A stretch of 64,000 nt of DNA from Bolinopsis microptera (taxonomy: Eukaryota; Ctenophora; Tentaculata; Lobata; Bolinopsidae): assembly GCF_026151205.1 (NCBI RefSeq), contig NC_087077.1, positions 6,968,483-7,032,482 on the forward strand. The letters run 5' to 3'. A model generated the notes under the pieces. That model saw only the letters and a list, made by a program, of their open reading frames with translations. It made no database searches and was not told where the DNA came from. Positions 12,401 to 22,289 of this stretch are shown one piece after another (position 1 is the first letter of the stretch; every line of letters starts with the position of its first letter). The position numbers were made by a program, and so were the translations under genes.

Positions 12401-14245
12401 TTCCTCTTGCTCCTATCATTGCCTTCTTGATGGAGTATTTTGTTAGGAGGGCAGATATTGACCGGTAAGATTATTTTATAACAATTAACAATATAAGCCG
12501 GCCTTAGGTGAGCTGCCATCTTTTCTTATAATTAACTATCTAGGTACATTCTTGTACTGTCTTAGATCTTGAGGAAGCAATCTGTAAAACCACAAACTGT
12601 TTTAAAAGAAGTACATTGTAGTTTGCTAGTGATACCAAAAGGTACATTTCAATGTACCATTTACTTTTCAACTCTAAAAGGTACCTAAAGAGACAAAGAA
12701 GACCCATTCCACGAAGACAGGAGGGTATTGGGAGTTGGGAAGATATTTTAGAATTTGTAAACATGATGGCTATCTGCACAAACGTCTGGATTATTGCATT
12801 CCGGTATGATTTTGTTTCACCTTTGTAATTATTACCTCCAAATTATCTTACAGAAAATAAGATAATTTGATAATGATTGTGGAATGTGTAGTGACACAGA
12901 GTCTATACCTTGACTAAATAGTAAATAATGTTTCAGGTCAAATTATGGTTTTAATCTATTTATTGACTGGAAAAGATACTACCCTGAGGATTACCAAGCT
13001 ATGCTCAGTGTCGTCCTCATATCATCTCTAGTCCTTCTAACGTCTTTGATAAGAGCTGTTACTCAGTACAATAAGATCCCAGAAAAAGTGAAGATATTTC
13101 AGAGGGAGGAAGAGAAGACAGCGGGAGAATTTTTAGGTAACATGTCAAACGGGAATTCTTGCAGAGGACCCGGCAATAGAACATTTGTTTCACAAAACTC
13201 GGTGGCAGTTTGATGAGGAGTAAAAATTTCTGAGAAATTTGGTAGCATGCCAATTTTATAATGAGGCATTTATCGTTTTGATTCTAACTCATCTAAGAAT
13301 AATTTGAGCAGCACAGATTAACAAAACAATCAAAGCTTTTGCATTTCAATAATTTATGTCAGTATTGAGAGAAAAGCTTGTTATGTATTTCAGGTTGTTT
13401 ACTTTTCCTGGAGTTCCGTACTAAAATATTCTGAAATAAAAGATTCAAAGAATGTTGTTGTTTAATGACTTACCCATAAATATTTCGGCAGCATCAGCAA
13501 AAGACATCATTCCGAGCACAATCATAAAGAAAATGTGGTATCTGCCAAACCCAGCAGCTTCCAGTACCTGATGGGAAGTTTTATTATCCTGAATAACATT
13601 GACACATAACATTCTTTAACCAATGAAATAGTGTCAACAGTCAAAATTACTTTGCTTTATGTTTAATTAGCCCGAGATTGAAACATAACATGTAAAATAG
13701 TATGTATAAGTATGAGCTGATAGTCTCACAAATAACATCCATCATCAAAATATTATATAAGCAGGAATGTAAAATCCGGATCGGAGTATTGTTTATTGAG
13801 TCATTCCTTTCCTGATAAGAGCATTTTTCCTTGTCGCATCAAACGGGATCAATACAAATTTACACAAGAATACATAAGCCAGAATCTCAACTTCCATGAA
13901 ACATTTTCGTATTAGTATTAGAGAAACAATTACAAAATCATCAACAAACATTATTAAGATCGTAAGTAGGAATCGATTCTGTACTTTCAGGGCTTGTTGG
14001 TAGTGTTTCGGGACTGAGTGAAGTGGGAGATCTTATTTCAATATCTTCTAACCGAGCTGAAATTATTGAATAATTAAACTTTCAAAATTTGCCCTGAGCT
14101 AAATCTATAACTAAATCCAGTGAGTGCTCTTTAATAATGTATTCTTTGAAAATGCAGATAGATTATTACCTTGGTCATCAATTTCATTAGGAAATTCCCC
14201 TGTAACTTCATCACTTACATCAAGAGTGGGGTTTGCATAGGCCAT
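6488..14245 (-). CDS. SVOP/SV2-like MFS transporter, N-terminal exons (partial)
   Basis: Five exons join in frame: 14245-14170 (ATG, MAYANPTLDV...), 14056-13950, 13567-13474, 6905-6810 and 6643-6488. Phases match at every junction. All acceptors end in AG and the donors are GTAATA, GTTTGT (weak), GTAAGT, GTAAGT and GTGAGT. The joined product has an acidic/Ser-Thr-Pro cytosolic N-terminus of about 60 residues, then VLEAAGFGRYHIFFMIVLGM (start of TM1), TM2, the MFS motif-A loop (GKLSDVYGRKK), TM3, and the RGVTGFTIG segment entering TM4. The AAGFGRYH entry and the short loop with CDF are typical of the SVOP/SV2/SLC22-related branch, which carries organic ions or sits in vesicle membranes. The substrate is not inferable. 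TM4-12 are not visible and should lie left of 6488 or outside the window. The 6.6-kb intron 13473-6906 holds an antisense anoctamin gene. Confidence 0.85.
6906..8238. other. Transporter intron, no other signal
   Basis: This is the left part of the large transporter intron. It has AT-rich sequence with stop codons in all frames at short intervals. I see no RNA gene or transposon end here. Confidence 0.5.
8239..9009. mobile_element. Mariner-like non-autonomous element
   Basis: Terminal inverted repeats of 48 bp at 8239-8286 and 8962-9009 differ at one position. Each begins TACAGGGTGGGCCAAAAGTC and ends in GAGCTA-type sequence. TA dinucleotides flank both ends, as expected for Tc1/mariner-type target duplication. 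The 675-bp interior has no transposase-like frame. It lies in the transporter intron, 0.4 kb upstream of the anoctamin start, so it could contribute promoter sequence. Confidence 0.8.
9430..13213 (+). CDS. Anoctamin/TMEM16-family membrane protein
   Basis: Six exons join in frame to 752 aa plus stop: 9430-10264, 10417-10947, 11610-11955, 12318-12464, 12681-12803 and 12937-13213. All introns are GT-AG and phases agree. I start at the first ATG (9430); the frame opens at 9400, so a further 5' exon is possible. Anoctamin hallmarks in order: a cytosolic N-terminal domain containing SSRIRIMLIHDL; NYFGEKIGLSFAW before TM1; the NPMFE helix (TM6 region); a Cys-containing segment with EGQCAEAIGYQ before TM7; FPLAPIIAFL in TM8; IGSWEDILEF between TM8 and TM9; a terminal membrane helix; and a short basic/Ser tail. 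The family acts as calcium-activated chloride channels or phospholipid scramblases. Here several calcium-site acidic positions seem changed, so activity may differ. The gene lies wholly within an intron of the opposite-strand transporter gene. Confidence 0.9.
11038..11550 (+). repeat. Direct repeat pair in anoctamin intron 2
   Basis: The sequence CGACGACCGAAATTTTGGC, followed by GGTCCGAAAATATGGCGAAA and a CGTCGCATTTCG-like part, occurs at about 11041-11130 and again at about 11463-11545 in the same orientation. The first copy has an extra 7 bp. They bracket about 330 bp with no coding signal, possibly the arms of a degraded element. Confidence 0.55.
12194..12250. other. Perfect 21-bp hairpin in anoctamin intron 3
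   Basis: The arms are TTTAGTAGTGGAACAGCAATA (12194-12214, 21 nt; the last base pairs too) and its exact reverse complement at 12230-12250, around a 15-nt loop. It lies between exon 3 and exon 4. It could be a small foldback element or a microRNA-like precursor. Confidence 0.75.
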
Positions 14246-14529
14246 ATCTGACAAATAATCATAAGATTACTTGTTGATGGTTGGATACTTAATTAAATGT
14301 GTTCTTAGGTTCTGTGAATAATAAACATTGAATCGATTAATAAGAACAGGATAAGTATTTGCAGAAAAAATCCACATTATTCTAATACTATACTTCAAGT
14401 ATCAAAATATAAGCACACCAGCTTAAATTTCAAACTTGACTACATGGTTGCCAATTTTATCCTATACCTGTGGAGTAATAAAACAGAAGTTAAGAGAGCG
14501 ATTAGTGACTAATCTTTGAATGCCAGAAG

Positions 14530-14700
14530 GCACGATCGATATGGCTTAGTGGTGAGAGCTTCCGGCTCTTGTGCAGAAGGCCGTGGTTTGAATCCCAGTG
14601 TCACCTAGTCTACCAGGGAGTTGATTCAAGATGTCAATCCTTCGCAGCTCAGTGAGGCCCAGTGGTGCATCTCGCTGATCTACCGAAGATCGGTTGCGAG
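14530..14700 (+). repeat. tRNA-derived SINE-like sequence
   Basis: An RNA polymerase III type-2 promoter pattern is visible: box A-like TGGCTTAGTGGTGAGAGC at about 14543-14560 and box B-like GGTTTGAATCCC at about 14585-14596. This is followed by a non-tRNA body. Part of the body (TTGATTCAAGATGTCAATC, about 14621) recurs at about 22161, which supports a dispersed SINE rather than a functional tRNA. No intact cloverleaf is apparent. Confidence 0.5.
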
Positions 14701-15104
14701 AACATCGCGCTACAAACCAGGGAATAGCTTAGGATCCATTGCATTAGATCAATGTAAAATTACATATCTGTGTAATTTCTCCTTTGTTGACTCAGCAGAA
14801 TGATCGGAAACGTGATCGAGGATTAGTTGAAGAGGGCCTTGCAAAAAGAACAAAGATCTTCCTAAGATAACCCTTCATAGGGTACCCTTCATCAGCACAA
14901 CAATATTGTGGTAATTAAAGCAAAGCAAAGTACAATTTTTGGATGAAGCATTGAAAATGGACAATCACCAAACGGTAATATTTCTGTTAAAAGTTATAAA
15001 ATTATTCAAACAAAATAAACATAATATAGCAATGACCCTATATAAAATCTACCCTTTAAGAATTAAAAAAGTTTCCTAAACAATCAAAAATTACCCTTGG
15101 CCTT

Positions 15105-15620
15105 GTGGGCTGTGGCTCCAAGTTAAGATCTAGACTGTTTATATCAACAAGGTTTTTTCTCGCACCTCTGTCTCCACGGAGAGAAATCACTGTTGTTCTT
15201 AGGATTTCCAGGCCTGTCAAGGTCGTATTGGACAGTTCAGCCGCATTGACAGATCTTTTGAGAAAATCGAAGGAGCTCAAAAGCACGATTTTCAAAAATG
15301 TTTATCTGACACCTGATCGAACCCTGGAGCAGAGAGTAGAACATCGAAAACTGGTAGCAGAATTGAGAGAGAAAGCTCGAGAAATGCCAAACGAACATCA
15401 TTTTATTAGGAAAGGTGCAGTTTGCAGTCAAGTAAAATCAGTAGAAGATAAGGACACTGTCTCGACAAGTTCAGCAATGAAAAGTAGTAGTGCAGGAGTA
15501 ACTAAGAAAAAGGAAAAGAAACCCAGACCACTTTTACCGCATCATATAGCGTGTAATCGTCGACCACCACCAGGATACGTGTCACCAGTCACAACTGACT
15601 CATCAGATAATGATTATTGA
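15105..15620 (+). pseudogene. Retroelement ORF1-like fragment
   Basis: The open frame has no ATG at its start (it opens with GTG). It contains a segment of the form RPVKVVLDSSAALTDLLRKS ... FKNVYLTPDRTLEQRVEHRK ... FIRKGAV. This resembles the nucleic-acid-binding domain of non-LTR retrotransposon ORF1 proteins found in many invertebrates. A Ser/Lys-rich tail follows and ends at a stop at 15618-15620. No partner reverse transcriptase lies downstream on this strand. It is either a fragment or, less likely, a domesticated gene. The assignment rests on remembered pattern only. Confidence 0.4.
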
Positions 15621-15859
15621 CAATTAAAATTTTGGTCCCCCCTTGTTCAAATTTGTTATTATAACTGGGTTGATTTCTAAGTGATAACGCTGCTTATCTA
15701 TTAACAGCAACACATTTTCTGGATTACATGACCGATAAGAAGTTTGTTAAGTAGATACATACAACGGTTTTAATATTATTACATGACACATAATAGGATT
15801 GAATTAATATTGATATTAAAATGCTCATTGTAGCCATATATTTTAGATTTTCATCATCA

Positions 15860-16086
15860 TCATCTTAGGATTTCAAAGCGAAGGCGCTTTCTAATGTATC
15901 CTACAGCATCCGAGTACCTCTGGCCAGTGTGGTACTCCATCTTACTGGCCAGCTTCTTAACCAGTCTTTCAGCTTCACCACCCACTTCAAGAACCCTTGC
16001 GTTGTAACATCGCTTTTTCTCATTTTCATGGGACTGGTACATCGCTGGGATCGATTTGCTTGCATTGGAGGGGGCTGGGGCATGAA
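15860..16086 (-). pseudogene. Older retroelement ORF, downstream fragment
   Basis: The minus frame reads FHAPAPSNASKSI ... KKRCYNARVLEV ... RYSDAVGYIRKRLRFEILR. This is the characteristic C-terminal region found downstream of reverse transcriptase in a widespread invertebrate non-LTR retroelement group. The usual stretch between VLEV and GGEAE is missing, so it carries an internal deletion. It continues directly from the fragment at 20787-20960 (which ends in FFDVRV) once the LINE between them is removed. A short ATT-rich tract at its upstream edge belongs to the LINE tail. Confidence 0.6.
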
Positions 16087-16271
16087 ATAATAATAATAAT
16101 AATAATAAATACAACATTTATAAACCGCCTTATAGCTAAATCATATAACTCGATATAATTTAATCCTGGAGATAAACTCCAGTGCTTTCTAAAGCGGCTC
16201 TTACATTAACTGAGCTTAGTTTAATTGAAAATTAGACATGACAAGTTCATTTTACCTATGTAAATGCAAAA

Positions 16272-19134
16272 TCAATCAAATGCTAGAGAAAAGAAGTATG
16301 TTTTAAGTTTGGTCTTGAAAGATGTAACTGACTCAGCTGATCTTATGTCGTATGGCAAGGAATTAAATACTTTAACTGCACAGTGACTAAAAGCTTTCTC
16401 TGTGTTTACATAGTTAGGAGAGGTTGGAAAACTAAGGTAAAAATAATCATTATCAAGACGTACATTTTTAAAACTTTGCTGCCTAGGAGATATCAACTCT
16501 TTTAAGTAAGGAGGAGCTATATTATTTAAACACTTGTAGGCAAGTAGGGCAATCTTAAAATCTATTCTAAATCTAACTGGTAGAAAATGAACTTTCTTAA
16601 GAAGTGGAGTAGTGTGTGCCTTTCTTCCTCTCCCGAAAATAAATCTTACAGCAGAATTTTGCACCTTCTGTAAACGACTTAAATCATAAGAGCTCAGTCC
16701 AAAATATACGCTATTGCAATAATCAATTCTAGAGAGTACTAGAGCATGAACAAGCTGAATCTTAAGGTTAAAAGACAGTTTTGATGCAATAAACCACAAA
16801 TTTCTGATCTGAATATTACATGCTTGAACCACTGACGTAATCTGATCACTCATTGAAAGATAACTGTCCAAATACAGCCCAAGACTCTTCACAGTTCCAC
16901 TAACAACATGTGGCTCTTGATCCTTAACAATCTGTAGAGAGGCTGGAATATTTGTTGAGTCAAATTTAGAGGATATAACGATGACTTCAGTCTTAGAAGA
17001 ATTCAGTTGAAGGAAATTGTTTGATGGGTCATCAGAATCAAGGGTCTGATGGGTCATCAGAATCAAGAGTGAAATACAGCTGGGTGTCATCAGCATACAA
17101 ATGAATACAGCACCCATGCATACTTGCAATGTTCTCAAGATCTTTGGTGTACAATATGAATAGCAGGGGGCCAAGGATTGAACCTTGTGGCACACCTATC
17201 TCAAGAACAGTTGCTGAGGAAGACGAATCCTTGACTTTGACACAAAATGAACGGTTAGCCAAGTAGGACCTGATCCATGTAAGAGCAATGCCTGTAATGC
17301 CATAAGCAGATCTTAGCTTCTTGATTAATCTTGGGTGATTGACAGTATCAAAGGCAGCACTCAAATCTAGAAGTAAAAGAACAACTTTAGTTTTCTTGTC
17401 AATAGTTATCAAGATGTCGTTATGGATTCTGGTTGTTGCAGTTTCACAGCTATGAAACTTCCTATAGCCGGACTGAACTTTAGAAAGCAAGTTGTTATCC
17501 TCAAGATAACTGGTGAGCTGTATAGATACACACTTCTCAATGATTTTTGACAAGAATGAGAGATTGCTAATAGGCCTATAGTTAGATAGAGATTCACCGT
17601 CAAGGCCACGTTTCTTCAAACTTGGACGAATGAGAGCCTCCTTAAGTTTTATAGGAAACTCACCTTTAACTAATGATTCATTGACTATAAATGAGATCAG
17701 AGGAAGGAGTTCTGGGAGACACTTGATAAGAATCTTTGTAGGTATGGGGTCAAGATCACAGAATTTGTTAGACATATTCTTTATGATGCTTACTAGTTCT
17801 TCATCAGACACATGACGGAATTGTATCTTTGGGCTATTAGAAAGAGGAACAAATTCATCTGAGTTAGGAGAATCTTGGGATTGTTGTTCTAAATAAATGT
17901 TGTTGTATATGTTGTCGACCTTTGATTTAAAGAACTGTGCAAAGTTGTTAGCACTCTCAAGATTTGAAGAGCAAGAAGGTGTAGTAGTACTAACTTTTTC
18001 TTTATTGAGCAACTTATTAACGATGGAATAAGTCTTTTTAGCATCACCTGCACTATCTTGTAACCTTGTTTTGTAGAAGTGATCTCTTGTGGATACAATG
18101 ACTGAGGATGCTCTCTCTGATGCTTTCCTGTACAGTCGTTTATAATCTGGGCAATCATGATTCTTTTGATACAGTCTCTCAATCTTTCTTCTCATTGCTT
18201 TTGCTTGTTGACAGTGTGTAGACCACCATTCAGCGTTATGATCTTTTCTTGGGATGAAAGTTTTTTCTTTAGCATGCTTGTCCAAAATACTGCTCAACTC
18301 AGACTCAAAGATATCAACTGCACTATCGAGGTCATTGAAGCAATCAGTGTCACATAGTTTTGACTTAAGAATGTCCTCAACAAAAGCATCTAGGTCTATG
18401 CAAGCAATGTTTCTGTAAATAATTGGTTCTAGAGTGCCTATGGGTGCTGGAGATACATTGCAATTGAAAGCAACAAAGTAGTGGTCAGACGATGTACCAG
18501 AATCAGTAATGACAGGATCTAGAACTTCAATGCAATCGTGAGTAAAAGAACCATCCCTGGTAATTACAAGATCTAATATGCCCCCATCTCTGTGTGTTGC
18601 AGCTGAAATTTGTTGCACCCACCCACAAGACTTAAGTAGTGAATTAAACCTTTGTGCAACTGAATCATTTTCGTCTTCAATGTGGATATTAAAATCACCC
18701 ATGATCAAGGGCTTTCCAGGTTTGTCTACTAAATCAACCAAGAGTTGCTCAAAGTCAGTTAGAAATTGGGGGATGTTAGCACTCTGAGATGTGGAGGTGC
18801 CAGAACGGTAAATTGAAACAATTCGTAGTATATCTCCAGAAGATGATTAGAAGGTACATTCACAAGACTCAAACGTTTTGAATCGCTTGCACTTCTGAGG
18901 AGTCACTTTAAGACTTTTCTTATATAGAACAGCAACACCTCCTCCCCGCCCAGCTCTTGGCTGGCTATGAATGGAATATCCAAGTTCTTTCATCTCAGAA
19001 AACTTAGCATTGTCATCTTTTCTCAGCCAAGTTTCTGTAGCACAGCAAATATCAGTATCAAAGTCTTCAAGCAATTGCATGACTCCAGCAGTTTTATTGC
19101 AGATGGATCTGCAATTGAACAGGGCAAAGTTCAT
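16272..19134 (-). pseudogene. LINE ORF2: endonuclease and reverse transcriptase, broken
   Basis: ORF2 begins at ATG 19134 (MNFALFNCRSICNKTAG). An APE-type endonuclease follows, with the ATETWL and MGDFNIH motifs. An in-frame TAA at 18847-18849 interrupts it, and the same frame continues. The reverse transcriptase shows SNYRPISNLSFLSKIIEK, LDLSAAFDTVNH, GVPQGSILGPLLF and YADDTQLYF. Near 17038 a 22-bp tandem duplication shifts the frame. The usual segment of roughly 40 residues between the YADD motif and NNFLQLNSSKTEV is missing. The C-terminus ends with LPVRFRIDFKIALLAYKCLN and a final SFKTKLKTYFFSLAFD, typical of CR1/L2 elements. The protein copies element RNA into genomic DNA. This copy cannot be functional. 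Confidence 0.85.
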
Positions 19135-19163
19135 ACTCTGACATTCTGACTTAGAGTTTGTAG

Positions 19164-20727
19164 CTAGTTTTTTGAAGTAAGGATGTTTTGTTTATACCGA
19201 TTCAATGCCTGTTGCATGATGGGGCACTGCTCTGAGCTGGAATGGTGAGTGTTACAGTGAGATGAGATTCTTGGATCTTTTGACAGACTGCAATTGCGAC
19301 ATCTATGTCTGCTAGGGTCTTCCTTGTAATGACAGTCTGATGTTCTATGCCTACCGCTGCAATACATACAAACCAGAGTTTCTTTCTCAGGACAATTTTG
19401 GGAAATATGGTGGAGCTTCTGACAATTATAGCACTGCTTGATGATGAATCTATCCTTTACAGGACAAGCACTATTCAGAATGAAGATTTTGCCGTCTCCT
19501 GTCAATAGGTTCCTAATCTGAGGAGAGACCTTGATCCCAGCAGTAGTGTACCTTAGTCCAACATTTATGTACACAATTTCAAAGAAATGCTCATTATCTA
19601 GCAAGTGTTTAAGTCCAGGATTTTTCAAGGGAATAATATCTAGAAGAGCTTTTTTAGTCTGTAACCGGAAATCTTCAGCGGGCAAACCAGAGCGATCAAT
19701 GGTTTCGAATATCTGACTGGGAATATTAGACACAGTGACCTTAGGGAGAGCTTTCTGTGAGAGAGTGATGTGAAAACCAAGTAATTTAATGACATCAGAG
19801 TTTTCAATAAGACTTTTAGCCTTCAGCCTATCAGATGAAGATGGAAAAACTAGCGTTATCTTCTTATGTGAATCTAGTAGGCTAGTTTTCATAGCAATCA
19901 ATCGTGTGTCATAGAGCAACTCAGATAGAACATCTGGAGCAGATGAAATATCAGCAGAAGGAGAGGGACTATCTAGCACCAATATCTCTTTACTTTCCTT
20001 GCTAATTTGATTTATGTTAGCGGACACTTTACTTGGCTGAGGAGAACTAGCACCACCTACAAGAGCTTCAGCAAAATTGCTGTAAGAGGACAGTGCACTT
20101 GGAGACCGGGATTGCAAGTTTTCTTTGTTAACATTAGAAACTCGCTCTTCCAGCGAATGTTCAGAGGCTGGAGCACATAGAGCAAGCTTGTCGACAATAA
20201 TGCTATGCATTTCCTCACGAAATGATTCCAGAAGGGCAGAGTTGTTTGCCCTCATCAGATGCTCAACTTTGGAGAGAACATCAGGAGCTTCATCATGACC
20301 ATTATCATGACTCATCACAGGGTTGGACTTAGAAGCATCTACCACAGATGGTACAGGTGGACCAGGTGGAGAAAAGTTTTTGGAAGAACGGGTGTCATCT
20401 ACCAGTGAAATGCAATCTTCACATACGAATAGAAAATAACCCCAACGAGCTTGATCTGCAATCATAGGTCTCACCTTAGCACGGAAGGTATTTGTACAAA
20501 TGGACTCAGGAAATTGAACACTGGTTTTTTTTGCGACAAGCGGAGTGAAACATCCCATCACAGACATTACAGATAATCGATTCATTCACAGTGTCATTAC
20601 TCCCACACTGTTTACACGAGCCGTCTTCAAATACAGGAAGTATAACAGAGTTCTTCTTTGGCTTTAGAGTCTTCTTGAGCTTCTTACTGGCCAGGGCCTC
20701 GTGCCCCTTTTGGCCCGCCATTGACAT
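19164..20727 (-). pseudogene. LINE ORF1: PHD finger and zinc knuckles, frameshifted
   Basis: Starts at ATG 20727 (MSMAGQKGHEALASKKLKK). A PHD-type finger follows (CKQC ... CNVC ... HSAC). At a run of eight A (minus strand, 20532-20525) the frame ends soon after, and the downstream half continues in another frame from VAKKTSVQFPE. The middle is Ser-rich with a predicted charged region. The C-terminal part has zinc knuckles (CYNCQKLHHISQNC, CMYCSGRHRTSDC, CRNC) that bind nucleic acid. PHD-plus-CCHC ORF1 proteins are known in CR1-group LINEs. The frameshift sits on a homopolymer, so it could be decay, an assembly error or less likely programmed slippage. Confidence 0.75.
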
Positions 20728-20786
20728 TGCTTCCTGAAACTCAATAAATGTAATAGATTTGTAGTGTTGTAATTAGTTTAAAACTT

Positions 20787-20960
20787 AATACCCTTACATC
20801 AAAAAATGCTCTCTCTGAAGCATTCCAAATCGATCTTGCAGAAATGTCCAGCCTAGCTTGGTCTCCTAGGACTGTTCCCTTTGGTAACTCTAGACCATCA
20901 ACTGGAAGAAGAACTGGCTCAGTCTGCACATCCCTGCAAAGGTGTCTCTGTTTTGGAACA
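20787..20960 (-). pseudogene. Older retroelement ORF, upstream fragment
   Basis: The minus frame reads VQTEPVLLPVDGLELPKG ... ARLDISARSIWNASERAFFD then VRV, where the LINE at 16087-20786 interrupts it. It matches, in the same order, the N-terminal side of the invertebrate retroelement domain whose C-terminal side is at 15860-16083 (FHAPAPSN...). Further upstream on this strand the frame degrades. Confidence 0.6.
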
Positions 20961-21329
20961 TTATTATGCTTGAGCTGCTTGAGTTCTGCAAAGGTGTCTC
21001 TGTTAAAAGTAACATGGGTTCCCTAAACCACAAGATCACCATTTTCATTTTAGGCAAAGGCTTCAGCAATCAGCATCTTTATTTCTGACCATTTTAAAGG
21101 CTTCACTGTCTTTAATTCATAGCAATCTGTTTTTAAATTTATTGGTAGACAATACAAATAAAATAAGGTCATACGTCAGTGTGTGATGTGAAATGAGCTT
21201 TATATTATTACATCCGATCTATTTTGAGACCAGTTGTATGTGGCATCTTCAATTTTTCAATTTTGAAACCTTGCTATTTTGAATTTTTTAATTTGAAGGC
21301 TCCGTATATAATAAACGGCATTTCTGAGT
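20961..21329. other. Degraded retroelement and unannotated sequence
   Basis: The left part probably continues the older retroelement on the minus strand but has stops and a short internal duplication (GCAAAGGTGTCTCTGTT occurs twice, about 20937 and 20987). Nothing else is recognisable. Confidence 0.4.
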
Positions 21330-21847
21330 TTAACGGGTGATACTCGTAAAATATTTGTTCCAAATATTACCGTCGACGAGTCCAACTCGGCGCCCGTCCT
21401 GGTAGGTTATAAACCTACAACTCTGAGTGCATTGTAATTACCAGTAAATTAATTTTGGTCGGATCATAATTCCCACTTTATTGACCATGCTAACTTTTGG
21501 CCTTTTCAACTCAAGCATAATAATACTCCAAATTGTTTACAACAGAAATCCGGACTTATAAGCAATATTTTCAAAAATATGAAATATTTATATTATATAT
21601 TATTTATGCTGATTATTCCGAAACTCGTGACACACAAAATTGATTGACGATGTCAACATTTCCAAATCGTTGCTAGCTCTGTTTGTGATTCGTGAAGCAA
21701 AGCATTACGATCTTTTCTAAAGATTTTATTGAAGCGAGACAAGAATGACAGTTCTTGTAAGTTTATAACTTACCAAGACGCGCACCTAGTTGGACTTGTC
21801 CACGGTCTTGTATTTGAAACAAATGTTATATTAGTATCACCCGTTAA
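21330..21847. mobile_element. piggyBac-like MITE with TTAA target sites
   Basis: The element body is 21334-21843, flanked by TTAA at both ends. Its inverted repeats of about 88 bp start CGGGTGATACT and stay recognisable through GTCCAACT and GGTTATAAAC-like sequence, with scattered mismatches. There is no transposase frame in the 330-bp interior. The TTAA duplication is diagnostic of piggyBac-type integration, although the terminal bases are not the usual CCC. Confidence 0.75.
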
Positions 21848-21949
21848 GGCAGTTCGCGCGGCGTGTTGAAGCGGTGACGTCCTCCTACTACACAACAACA
21901 ACAAAAACCGTTTTGGTCACGTGACAGGCTAGTAAAACATGAATTCGAT

Positions 21950-22045
21950 TGTTTAGGGCTCGGGTTAGAGTTAGGGTTGTGGTAAGGGTTAATGGGTTAT
22001 GGATAGCTTCGGGGTTATGGTTAGGGTTACGCTTTTTTTGCCACA
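21950..22045 (+). repeat. Degenerate TTAGGG-like tract
   Basis: The sequence is a loose series of GGGTTA, GGGTTAG and TTAGGG variants interrupted by substitutions. It resembles a decayed telomere-type or similar G-rich repeat. Confidence 0.4.
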
Positions 22046-22191
22046 TAAGTGATGATGATGAAACAAAAATTAATTTATTTTTATTTTTATTTTTACTACA
22101 TACTACCTACTTACTTGTAACTGGCTTTTTCAATTTTTACTTAAACTTGATTTGAAACTTGATTCAAGATGTCAATCTTTAGCATCTCGCC

Positions 22192-22285
22192 GATTTGCAT
22201 ATTTTTTGCATATTTTTTGCATATTTTTTGCATATTTTTTGCAAATTTTTTGCATATTTTTTGGCGCTTCGCGCCAAAACCTGAA
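22192..22285 (+). repeat. 12-bp tandem repeat and GC hairpin
   Basis: The unit TTTGCATATTTT is repeated about six times. It is followed at once by a palindromic hairpin, TTGGCGC-TTC-GCGCCAA. Confidence 0.7.
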
Positions 22286-22289
22286 TTTC

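Larger units (their letters stand above)
16087..20786 (-). mobile_element. CR1/L2-like LINE, near full length, inactive
   Basis: The element runs from a 5' end at 20786 to an (ATT)n tail at 16087-16112. It has a 59-nt 5' leader, ORF1 (20727-19164), a gap of about 30 bp, ORF2 with endonuclease and reverse transcriptase (19134-16272), and a 3'UTR of about 170 bp. Removing it with a TATT target duplication rejoins an older retroelement frame. It is inactivated by a frameshift in ORF1, a stop in the endonuclease, and a duplication/deletion after the reverse transcriptase active site. Confidence 0.85.

Noticed and set aside
14540-14610. Functional tRNA gene
   Set aside because: Box A and box B are present, but I could not pair an acceptor stem or anticodon arm; a SINE fits better.
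15056-15295. Minus-strand frame opposite the ORF1-like fragment
   Set aside because: It is the antisense shadow of the plus-strand retroelement-like frame and has no motif.
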